Origin: JANWHZ01 sp035758575
GTDB lineage: Bacteria > Patescibacteriota > Saccharimonadia > Saccharimonadales > UBA4665
Direction of reading: 5' to 3'
Assembly (NCBI GenBank): GCA_035758575.1
Contig: DASTXH010000090.1
Location: forward strand, 1 to 12,190
DNA: 12,190 bases
The notes beneath the pieces were generated by a model, which had not been told where the DNA came from, ran no database searches, and saw nothing but the letters and a program-made list of their open reading frames with translations. The position numbers were made by a program, and so were the translations under genes. Positions 7,385-12,190 of this stretch are shown here, piece after piece (within the stretch, counting starts at the first letter, position 1; every line of letters begins with the position of its first letter).

Positions 7385-7544
7385 TGCAGTATCGTAATGG
7401 GTACCCAGGCGATAAATCCGCTCGTTGAAAATAATTAGCGTTTATCTCTCTGGGCTGACTGACCGCTCTTTTAGCCTCTAGTATTATGCGGCTACAAAGA
7501 GCGTTATTTTTGATTTTTAACGTAAGTTTTTGTTTCAACCTACT
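7355..7544 (-). promoter_or_regulatory. Structured 5' leader or small RNA upstream of the membrane protein/ATPase cluster
   Basis: Read on the minus strand from a predicted start near 7544, this ~190-base stretch folds into consecutive stems. Stem 1 pairs 7490-7503 with 7464-7476 (13 pairs with one bulged base). Stem 2 spans 7404-7454: CCCAG/CTGGG, GATAAA/TTTATC and CGCT/AGCG, with small internal bulges. The terminator-like hairpin at 7355-7384 follows. Three such stems in a non-coding 190-base region suggest a functional RNA such as a cis-regulatory leader (attenuator or riboswitch-like) or an independent small RNA. I recognise no known riboswitch, tmRNA, SRP RNA or 6S core. The assignment is inference from pairing only. 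Confidence 0.4.
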
Positions 7545-7549
7545 GTAAC

Positions 7550-7579
7550 TATATAAACATATCACAAAGCTTACGTCAA
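7550..7579 (-). promoter_or_regulatory. Promoter of the structured leader (minus strand)
   Basis: Minus strand: TTGACG (7579-7574), an 18-base spacer, then TATATA (7555-7550), predicting transcription from about 7544 toward the membrane-protein gene. It is a good sigma-70-type match with a slightly long spacer. Confidence 0.55.
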
Positions 7580-7667
7580 TAACCTATGCGCAGGCGCAGA
7601 ACTAAGCAGTAGAACTCGCCGTCCCTCAAAGTTATACACAGTATCGCAGAGATTCTCAAAAAAATCA

Positions 7668-7697
7668 TTGACAGCCCTAAAGGGGTTTTATTAAGAT
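7668..7697 (+). promoter_or_regulatory. Promoter of the candidate small RNA
   Basis: Perfect -35 TTGACA (7668-7673), an 18-base spacer, then TAAGAT (7692-7697). The predicted start is about 7704, exactly where the first hairpin of the small-RNA candidate begins. Confidence 0.6.
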
Positions 7698-7703
7698 AAG
7701 CAT

Positions 7704-7787
7704 AGCACTTGAATAAAAAAAGTGCTCAAAAACAAAAACGAAACTTTCATCAGAACAACGGCTACTCGCAGGCCGTTGTTCTTTTTT
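7704..7787 (+). ncRNA. Candidate small RNA of about 84 nt
   Basis: The interval runs from a predicted transcription start (~7704) to the T-run of a strong intrinsic terminator. It has a 5' hairpin (AGCACTT 7704-7710 with AAGTGCT 7720-7726), then an A-rich unpaired linker rich in AAAAAC words, and the terminator hairpin at 7753-7781. No ribosome-binding site or convincing small ORF is present. An independent trans-acting RNA fits this organisation. The alternative is an attenuated leader for comM, but comM has its own promoter downstream of the terminator and the two hairpins do not offer mutually exclusive pairings. I do not recognise the family. Confidence 0.45.
7753..7787 (+). terminator. 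Rho-independent terminator
   Basis: GAACAACGGC (7753-7762) pairs perfectly with GCCGTTGTTC (7772-7781) around a 9-base loop, followed by six T's (7782-7787). It operates only on the plus strand, since there is no T-run on the other side. It would insulate comM from upstream transcription. Confidence 0.85.
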
Positions 7788-7801
7788 AACTTGCATGGTA
7801 T

Positions 7802-7829
7802 TTGACGTACCAAAAAATGGCGATACAAT
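7802..7829 (+). promoter_or_regulatory. comM promoter, apparently leaderless
   Basis: TTGACG (7802-7807), a 16-base spacer and TACAAT (7824-7829). Six bases follow before the comM ATG at 7836, so transcription should begin at or within a base of the start codon. No Shine-Dalgarno sequence precedes the ATG. The -35 sits inside a short dyad (TGGTA 7796-7800 with TACCA 7808-7812) that could be an operator. Confidence 0.6.
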
Positions 7830-7835
7830 ACCGCA

Positions 7836-9353
7836 ATGAATGGAGTTGTACGGAGTATCGCCGGCGGCGGATCAAATGCCCTCGTTGAAATTGAATGTCA
7901 TACTTCCAATAGCCTGCCTAACATTGTGATCGTCGGTTCAGCAAATCGAGCTGTTGATGAAGCGAAAGAACGCATCAGGGGAGCATTTGCAAATAGCAAT
8001 CTGCTGCTGCCAAAAAAACGCATAACCATAAACTTAGCCCCTGCCGATATGCCTAAAACTGACAGCAGTTTTGACTTGGCTATCGCTGTCTCAATTCTGA
8101 TTGCGGGTGGACAGGTCAAAAACTCGCAACCAGATAGGATAGTTCTCGGTGAGCTTGGCCTCGACGGGTCGATACGTCCCGTACGCGGCATAATAGGTAG
8201 GATACTAGCGGCACGCGACAAAGGCTACGATTCGTTCGTCATACCCTCTGCCAATAGTGCCCAAGCCCAACTCGTACCTCACGTCCACATCGAAACAGTA
8301 GAATCATTATTGGCGTACTACCAGGCAGCGGTCAGTATACGGCCCGCTACAACCATCCATACACTGGATGGCATTATTGCATCTAGCCCAACACTGTCCC
8401 ACGGTGCGGAAAATATCGACGATATAGTGGGACAAGACCTCGCAAAAAGAGCACTGATAGTCGCGGCCGCCGGTGGGCACAACATATTACTCAATGGGCC
8501 ACCGGGTACAGGAAAAAGTATGCTGGCGAAAGCCTTGCCCTCGCTGCTGCCAAGCCTATCCCAAGAAGAGATGCTGCAGGTGACGCATTTACACAGCCTG
8601 ACGTCGGACACTTACGAAACACCGGTGGTTGATCGTCCGTTCCGCTCACCCCACCACAGCGCCAGCCCTGCTGCCATTTTAGGCGGGGGCGCCATGCTAC
8701 GGCCCGGCGAAGTAAGTCTTAGCCACCATGGAATACTCTTTTTGGACGAATTCCCCGAGTTTAACAGAGCGATCATCGAAGCCCTACGCCAGCCGCTTGA
8801 GGATCATACTATTACCATAGCACGGGTTCGGGACCACATCACGTATCCAGCCGATTTCCTGCTTGTCGCCACTGCCAATCCCTGCCCTTGTGGGTACTAC
8901 GGCTCAACAAAACCCTGCAGTTGTTCCGCCCATCATATAGCCCAATACCAACAACGGCTATCTGGACCCATTATAGATCGGATTGATATTCATGCACCTA
9001 TCCAGGACATCGACCACAAAGACCTTCTAAACAAATCTGCAGCAAGCAATACGACAGTGCTAGCACGTAGGCAGATAGACCATGCGCGACATATGCAGTT
9101 TATACGGTATAGCTCATCGAAATTGAATAGCCGCATGACAAACCAAGACATACATACGCATGCCAATATAAAAACTGACGCCAAAACACTGCTCGACAAC
9201 GCCGCCGAAAGACTCCAGCTGTCGGCAAGGGCTTATATGAAGACAATCAAGGTGGCACGCACAATAGCAGACCTAGATGATAGCACGCCCATCAAGCAGG
9301 CACACATAGCCGAAGCGCTCCAATTTAGACCGCCGAAGCACCAGCTGACCTAA
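7836..9353 (+). CDS. comM: YifB/ComM family AAA+ ATPase (Mg-chelatase-like)
   Basis: 505 aa, full length for the family. The N-terminal ~165 residues form the Lon-protease-like ChlI fold (NIVIVGSANRAVDEAKERIRGA; INLAPADMPK; LGELGLDGSIRPVRG). The AAA+ domain follows: IVGQ..AKRAL (197-207), Walker A GPPGTGKS (221-228), the PFRSPHHSASPAA signature (268-280), Walker B ILFLDE (300-305), sensor-1 region ATANPCPCG (345-353) and arginine finger region DRIDIH (381-386). Four Cys (350, 352, 361, 363) form the usual small cluster. The C-terminal helical Mg_chelatase_C region (LSARAYMKTIKVARTIADL) is present. In studied bacteria ComM is a hexameric helicase that drives branch migration when imported single-stranded DNA is integrated during natural transformation; that role here is inferred by family. 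The gene appears monocistronic, 99 bases before infC. Confidence 0.93.
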   Translation: MNGVVRSIAGGGSNALVEIECHTSNSLPNIVIVGSANRAVDEAKERIRGAFANSNLLLPKKRITINLAPADMPKTDSSFDLAIAVSILIAGGQVKNSQPDRIVLGELGLDGSIRPVRGIIGRILAARDKGYDSFVIPSANSAQAQLVPHVHIETVESLLAYYQAAVSIRPATTIHTLDGIIASSPTLSHGAENIDDIVGQDLAKRALIVAAAGGHNILLNGPPGTGKSMLAKALPSLLPSLSQEEMLQVTHLHSLTSDTYETPVVDRPFRSPHHSASPAAILGGGAMLRPGEVSLSHHGILFLDEFPEFNRAIIEALRQPLEDHTITIARVRDHITYPADFLLVATANPCPCGYYGSTKPCSCSAHHIAQYQQRLSGPIIDRIDIHAPIQDIDHKDLLNKSAASNTTVLARRQIDHARHMQFIRYSSSKLNSRMTNQDIHTHANIKTDAKTLLDNAAERLQLSARAYMKTIKVARTIADLDDSTPIKQAHIAEALQFRPPKHQLT

Positions 9354-9379
9354 AAGTAACCTTCTGTATACTGTTGACG

Positions 9380-9408
9380 TTGACCCCTGTTGTAATATCT
9401 GTTAAACT
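9380..9408 (+). promoter_or_regulatory. Promoter of the infC-rpmI-rplT operon
   Basis: TTGACC (9380-9385), a 17-base spacer and TAAACT (9403-9408), the latter preceded by TG at the extended -10 position (9400-9401). The predicted start is near 9415, giving a leader of about 38 bases that includes the infC ribosome-binding site. A second TTGACG lies at 9374-9379. Confidence 0.6.
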
Positions 9409-9437
9409 ACGAGCATATATAAGTACGTAACGGCAAT

Positions 9438-9444
9438 AAAGGAG
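9438..9444 (+). promoter_or_regulatory. infC ribosome-binding site fixing an AUU start
   Basis: AAAGGAG is followed eight bases after the GGAG by ATT at 9453, in frame with the IF3 N-terminus (ISKATRLNGAIQAAELRV). No ATG or well-placed GTG competes: the GTG at 9504 would delete the conserved RLNGAIQAAELRV segment. Confidence 0.85.
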
Positions 9445-9452
9445 ACTGCTCT

Positions 9453-9974
9453 ATTAGCAAAGCAACTCGTCTGAATGGTGCGATTCAGGCCGCTGAGCTT
9501 CGAGTGATCGATGAAGACGGCAAACAGCTCGGCATCCTTTCCAAGCAAGAGGCTCTACGCCTTGCAGCAGAACGCGAACTGGATCTTGTCGAGATATCGC
9601 CCGACGCAAAACCACCAGTCGCCAAAATAGTTGACTGGGGGAAATACAATTACCAGCGGACGAAACAACTTCAGCGGAACAAACGAAACGCCCGATCATT
9701 CGAGATCAAGCAAATGCGATTTGGCCTTAAGATCGGCGAGCATGACCTCAGCGTCAAGCTTAGTAAAGTAACAGGCTTTCTCGAGGCTGGCCACAAGGTA
9801 AAACTTACAATCGTCTACCGTGGCCGCGAGCTTGCCCACCGCGATCTCGGCTTCAAGCTAGCGGACAAGATTACTGCCGAACTCGGCGATGAGGTAATCG
9901 TAGACCAGCCTCCACAATTTGCTGGCAAACAACTGAACTTCGTTGTACGCAGCAATAGCCATCGCAGCGCCTAG
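9453..9974 (+). CDS. infC: Translation initiation factor IF-3
   Basis: 173 aa when read from the ATT codon at 9453, initiated as Met. The N-terminal domain has RLNGAIQAAELRVIDEDG, then LGILSKQEAL and ELDLVEISPDAKPPVAKI (the family PPVARI-type signature), followed by the WGKYNYQ linker. The C-terminal domain has RFGLKIGEHDLSVKLSKV and KVKLTIVYRGRELAHRDLG. IF3 binds the 30S subunit, prevents premature 50S joining and discriminates initiator tRNA and start codons. AUU starts are a known infC feature: IF3 represses non-AUG initiation and so its own synthesis, and the conserved start suggests the same autoregulation here. It is first in the operon, 48 bases ahead of rpmI. Confidence 0.97.
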   Translation: MSKATRLNGAIQAAELRVIDEDGKQLGILSKQEALRLAAERELDLVEISPDAKPPVAKIVDWGKYNYQRTKQLQRNKRNARSFEIKQMRFGLKIGEHDLSVKLSKVTGFLEAGHKVKLTIVYRGRELAHRDLGFKLADKITAELGDEVIVDQPPQFAGKQLNFVVRSNSHRSA

Positions 9975-10022
9975 TAACAGATTTTGCAACTAAGAGTAGT
10001 CCAATTCCAGGAGGAGCAACAT

Positions 10023-10220
10023 ATGCCAAAGCTAAAAACCCACAGCGGCACGAAAGACCGTGTGCGGATCACGAAAAACGGTAAGGTCCGCGTCGGCCAC
10101 CCCAACATGAGCCACTTCTTGCAAAAGAAAAGCGGCGCCCGTAAGCGCAGCCTAAGTGGACTTGGCACTATCACCAACGCCGCCGTTAAGCGAACCATCA
10201 AGAAACAGTTAGGAGCCTAG
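10023..10220 (+). CDS. rpmI: Large ribosomal subunit protein bL35
   Basis: 65 aa, the usual length. The sequence begins MPKLKTHSGTKDR and continues RITKNGKVRVGHPNMSHFLQKKSG with a basic C-terminus, the standard bL35 pattern of a small rRNA-binding protein. The start is ATG 10023, set by AGGAGG at 10009-10014 with eight bases of spacing. An in-frame ATG at 9984 would add 13 atypical residues and lacks such a site. It is the second gene of the operon; the stop is one base before the rplT start. Confidence 0.97.
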   Translation: MPKLKTHSGTKDRVRITKNGKVRVGHPNMSHFLQKKSGARKRSLSGLGTITNAAVKRTIKKQLGA

Positions 10221-10221
10221 A

Positions 10222-10566
10222 ATGCGCGTAAAAAGAGGCGTTAGCAGCCATCAACGACACCAAAAAATCCGGTCAGCTACCAAAGGCATGACCCATCCAA
10301 ACCGCGTAAGCGTTAAGCGCGGTCGCCAGACCATTACAAAAGCGCTACAATTTGCTTACCGCGACCGGCGCAACCGCAAGCGCACGTTCCGTGAGCTCTG
10401 GAACGCACGCATCAATGCTGGCGCGCGGCTGAACGGGACGACGTATAGTAAACTTATCGCCGCTCTTAAAGCTGCCGACATTTCTCTGGATCGCAAAATA
10501 TTGAGTGAGCTTGCCACAAACGAACCAGCAGCCTTCGCTGTCGTGGCAAAAACCGCGCTAAAGTAA
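10222..10566 (+). CDS. rplT: Large ribosomal subunit protein bL20
   Basis: 114 aa, typical length. It begins MRVKRGVSSHQRHQKI, with the long basic N-terminal extension that threads into 23S rRNA. AYRDRRNRKRTFRELWNARINAGAR and YSKLIAALKAADISLDRKILSELA follow, all hallmark bL20 segments; bL20 is needed for early 50S assembly. AGGAG at 10211-10215 precedes the ATG by six bases and overlaps the end of rpmI, so translation is probably coupled. In other bacteria L20 represses this operon by binding mRNA structures; I see no obvious rRNA-mimic leader here. It is the last gene before the shared terminator. Confidence 0.97.
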   Translation: MRVKRGVSSHQRHQKIRSATKGMTHPNRVSVKRGRQTITKALQFAYRDRRNRKRTFRELWNARINAGARLNGTTYSKLIAALKAADISLDRKILSELATNEPAAFAVVAKTALK

Positions 10567-10581
10567 ACGCGTGCTGAACAT

Positions 10582-10609
10582 AAAAAAGCTCTCACTTGAG
10601 AGCTTTTTT
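10582..10609. terminator. Bidirectional terminator shared by rplT and rnpB
   Basis: Six A's, then AGCTCTC (10587-10593), a four-base loop, GAGAGCT (10598-10604) and a T-run through 10609. The A- and T-runs on opposite sides make it functional on both strands. It ends the ribosomal-protein operon on + and rnpB on -. Confidence 0.85.
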
Positions 10610-10612
10610 ATT

Positions 10613-10975
10613 GCCAGAAGATCTATAAGCCGGGTTTTGTACGTACTACTACGTGCTAGCCATCTATCTAGCTGCATCGTTGCCGATACAATCGAGCGGT
10701 TTTACATGGCTATCTTGGCGGGAAACCAACGAAAATTCGTAAAGATAGCCGCCTTGCAGCCGACAGGGTTTACCGTTTAGTGATGTCACCATCACTAACT
10801 GCGAGCTCTTACCTCGCTCATTTCACCCTTACCACGCCCGAAAGCGTAGCGGTATAGTTTCTGTGGCACTTTCCCTAGAGTTTCCTCTGGTTGCCGTTAG
10901 CAACTGTCGCTCCCTATGCTGCCCGGACTTTCCTCATACGCGAGACGCATATGTGGCTAGCCGAAAATCTGGCTC
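10613..10975 (-). ncRNA. rnpB: RNase P RNA, class A-like
   Basis: Catalytic RNA of RNase P, which removes tRNA 5' leaders together with the RnpA protein (not in this window). On the minus strand the universally conserved blocks are present: GAGGAAAGTCCGGGC (10935-10921), the AGGGTGAAA...GAGGTAAGAGC block (10829-10801), and AAACCCGGCTTATAG near the 3' end (10637-10623), the two strands of the P4 region. Terminal GCCAGA (10973-10968) and TCTGGC (10618-10613) pair as P1. A 9-bp hairpin with a GTGA loop at about 10777-10798 fits P12. A 9-bp stem (10750-10742 with 10716-10708) encloses a loop with GGT that may be the P15/L15 CCA-binding region (tentative). Length of about 360 nt is normal for bacteria. 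The 5' end is set by the promoter at 10982-10990. Confidence 0.95.
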
Positions 10976-10981
10976 GCACGC

Positions 10982-10990
10982 ATTATACCA
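10982..10990 (-). promoter_or_regulatory. Extended -10 promoter of rnpB
   Basis: Minus strand TGGTATAAT is an ideal extended -10 (TGnTATAAT). It puts the start at about 10975, two bases before the P1 helix. There is no clear -35, as is usual for extended -10 promoters. It lies just 10 bases after the stop of the upstream RNase HI gene. Confidence 0.75.
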
Positions 10991-11000
10991 TCAACGGCGC

Positions 11001-11792
11001 CTATACACCAGCAGCCGCATGGGCATCAAGTACCTTGTTGGCGGCAGCATCAGCAACCTTGTTCAACTCACGCGGAATTTGAGTGAAGGATACATCCTCA
11101 AACCGGTCGCATAGCTTCTTCACGGCGTCGTGTATTGGCCACAGATCACGGTTCGTGACTTTAAATATACCCCGCATTTGGTTCACCACGAGGAGGCTGT
11201 CCATATGCACAGTGACGTAGCGGGCGCCAAGGCGCTCAGCCTCCTCGAGCCCAAGTTTTAATGCAGTGTACTCTGCCTGGTTGTTGGTGGTTACCCCCAG
11301 ATAGGTACCGCTGGAGGTAACTAGGTTATTATTTTCATCATAAACTGCATACCCCGTAGCCGATGGCCCAGGGTTGCCTCTCGACGCCCCATCAGCATAG
11401 ATACTGGCCTTCTGCGTGGCGAGCACACGCCTACCCTCACCTGGGCCAAAAGGTGTGAAATCAAAATAGACAATCTTAACGGGCGTATCAAACGTAACAT
11501 TCTGGCCATAATACTGTCTATACGTCGCGAGCATCTTTTCTCGCGTTGGGAACTGTTCGTGGCCCGCCGCATCCTCAGCGGTAATCGCGCCTAAGTGCTT
11601 CTCTACGACCTTAGTTATGCGAGCTGTGCCAATACTACGCCATGTACCAGGATCCGCGGCATCAACCTTATCTATAAGGCTTACCTGATCATCAACCGCC
11701 AGGTCTTTGTCGTCGAATATACGCCATGTGCTTGTCTTGCTTCCTTTTAGCACTAATGATGCTAAGTGGTGATCGAGCTTCAGTGTTTTCAT
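11001..11792 (-). CDS. ASCH domain-RNase HI fusion protein
   Basis: 263 aa. Residues ~1-115 (LKLDHHLASLVLKGSKTSTWRI, DDQVSLIDK, ARITKVVE, DFTPF) match the ASCH/PUA-like beta-barrel, a presumed RNA-binding fold. A short linker (GPGEGRRVLATQ) leads to RNase HI at 129-263. The four catalytic acidic residues are visible: D134 in YADGASRGNPGP, E174 in NNQAEYTAL, D198 in HMDSLLV and D248 in NKVADAAAN. RNase HI cleaves RNA in RNA-DNA hybrids, removing R-loops and primers. The flexible-loop His of E. coli RNase HI is not obvious (IPRELNKVAD), as in the RnhA-like subfamily. The reading frame is continuous through both domains. The ASCH module may guide it to particular RNAs, which is inference. rnpB follows immediately on the same strand with its own promoter. 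Confidence 0.88.
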   Translation of the reverse strand: MKTLKLDHHLASLVLKGSKTSTWRIFDDKDLAVDDQVSLIDKVDAADPGTWRSIGTARITKVVEKHLGAITAEDAAGHEQFPTREKMLATYRQYYGQNVTFDTPVKIVYFDFTPFGPGEGRRVLATQKASIYADGASRGNPGPSATGYAVYDENNNLVTSSGTYLGVTTNNQAEYTALKLGLEEAERLGARYVTVHMDSLLVVNQMRGIFKVTNRDLWPIHDAVKKLCDRFEDVSFTQIPRELNKVADAAANKVLDAHAAAGV

Positions 11793-12190
11793 TGCTTTAC
11801 CTTAAGGACAATATACCGTACTAAGGCACATTAGCGTCAACCAGGATCAACAGTTCCCGGCAGTAAAGTTGTGGAAAAACCAAAACTTTTTTGGTTACTA
11901 ATGCATAAAACACAACAATATCTCCAACGGAAAGTATGTGAAAAAATAAAAGTAAACAATTCCTTAGGAAGCATCTAGTATACATTGTAAAAGTAACATC
12001 ATAAAATGCTACAACGCATTGCTCAAAATCGAACAAAGTTTTTTACATCCTTCCCCTTGCTCCCTCCCTCCCCCCGTCCCATACTAGAATCCATGGACCA
12101 TAACGGAGCTACGTACCGTACGGCCCAGTAAAAACATACATGGCATGTAGCATCACCTGGTGGTGGTACTGCCAAGAAAAAATACAACCA
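11793..12190. other. AT-rich intergenic region with DnaA-box-like words and a G-quadruplex motif
   Basis: No convincing gene is visible; the one longer minus-strand frame (11821-12036) is Phe/Leu/Cys-rich without a ribosome site. Contents: the RNase HI promoter; two TTTTNCACA words on the minus strand (11870-11878 and 11937-11945); an 8-bp hairpin (11878-11885 with 11889-11896); a C-run tract at 12053-12080; and near the right edge a short open frame from ATG 12140 that reads off the window (MACSITWWWY...), too short to judge. Confidence 0.5.
11810..11840 (-). promoter_or_regulatory. Possible promoter of the ASCH-RNase HI gene
   Basis: Minus strand TTGACG (11840-11835), a 19-base spacer, then TATATT (11815-11810). 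The predicted start near 11803 leaves a leader of about 11 bases containing AAGG, a weak Shine-Dalgarno, before the ATG at 11792. The spacer is long. Confidence 0.45.

Noticed and set aside
7464..7503. Terminator-like hairpin on the plus strand followed by TTATTTTT
   Set aside because: No plus-strand gene or promoter precedes it; it fits better as stem 1 of the minus-strand structured RNA, though a plus-strand terminator role cannot be excluded.
7341..7565. 74-codon minus-strand frame upstream of the membrane-protein gene
   Set aside because: Its ATG lies upstream of the predicted transcription start, it has no ribosome site, its composition is not protein-like, and it runs through three strong stem-loops.
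9984..10022. Upstream ATG extension of rpmI
   Set aside because: Adds 13 non-conserved residues; the AGGAGG site and the conserved MPKLKTHSG start at 10023 are decisive.
10571..11114. Several small plus-strand open frames between rplT and the RNase HI gene
   Set aside because: They are antisense to rnpB and the end of RNase HI; the RNase P RNA conserved blocks explain this DNA.
11821..12036. 71-codon minus-strand frame
   Set aside because: Rich in Phe, Leu, Val and Cys as expected from AT-rich non-coding DNA; no ribosome site or family resemblance, and it overlaps promoter and DnaA-like words.
1..12190. CRISPR array, tRNA genes, insertion sequences
   Set aside because: No regularly spaced short repeats, no cloverleaf with a TTCGA arm, and no transposase or terminal inverted repeats were seen.

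Overview
The window looks like chromosomal DNA from a member of the Candidate Phyla Radiation, most likely a Candidatus Saccharibacteria (TM7) genome. This placement rests on recognised gene families and their arrangement: a giant low-complexity surface protein with repeated 'VGIGTTxP..LDV' units, a membrane-anchored TraG/VirD4-like ATPase with a small acidic partner protein, a YifB/ComM ATPase, and infC-rpmI-rplT. The standard code fits: TGA is a stop in one gene and TGG encodes Trp. Nothing in the window is diagnostic at species level.

Layout, left to right. (1) 1-3653, + strand: the 3' part of a very long repetitive surface-protein gene. It is split by a frameshift near 1071-1099, which coincides with an abrupt change in codon usage. 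(2) 3697-7333, - strand: a three-gene cluster read right to left, made of a four-helix membrane protein, a 96-aa acidic protein and the 976-aa ATPase. It is preceded by about 210 bases of unusually structured potential leader. (3) 7580-7835: a divergent regulatory region with a promoter, a possible 84-nt small RNA ending in a strong terminator, and then a leaderless promoter for comM. (4) 7836-9353, +: comM (yifB). (5) 9380-10609, +: promoter, infC (AUU start), rpmI, rplT and a bidirectional terminator. (6) 10613-11792, -: an ASCH-RNase HI fusion gene followed by rnpB (RNase P RNA) under its own extended -10 promoter, converging on the ribosomal-protein operon. (7) 11793-12190: AT-rich intergenic DNA with DnaA-box-like words and a strong G-quadruplex motif; no gene is convincingly supported there.

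Functionally, the right half is translation and RNA housekeeping (IF3, bL35, bL20, RNase P RNA, RNase HI). The left half concerns the cell surface and DNA handling: an adhesin-like fibre protein, a secretion/conjugation-type ATPase, and a ComM helicase linked to integration of imported DNA. The most unusual observations are the structured leader before the ATPase cluster, the compact small-RNA candidate, paired -10-to-ATG spacings suggesting leaderless mRNAs, three long perfect hairpins inside the surface-protein gene, and the codon-usage break with frameshift.
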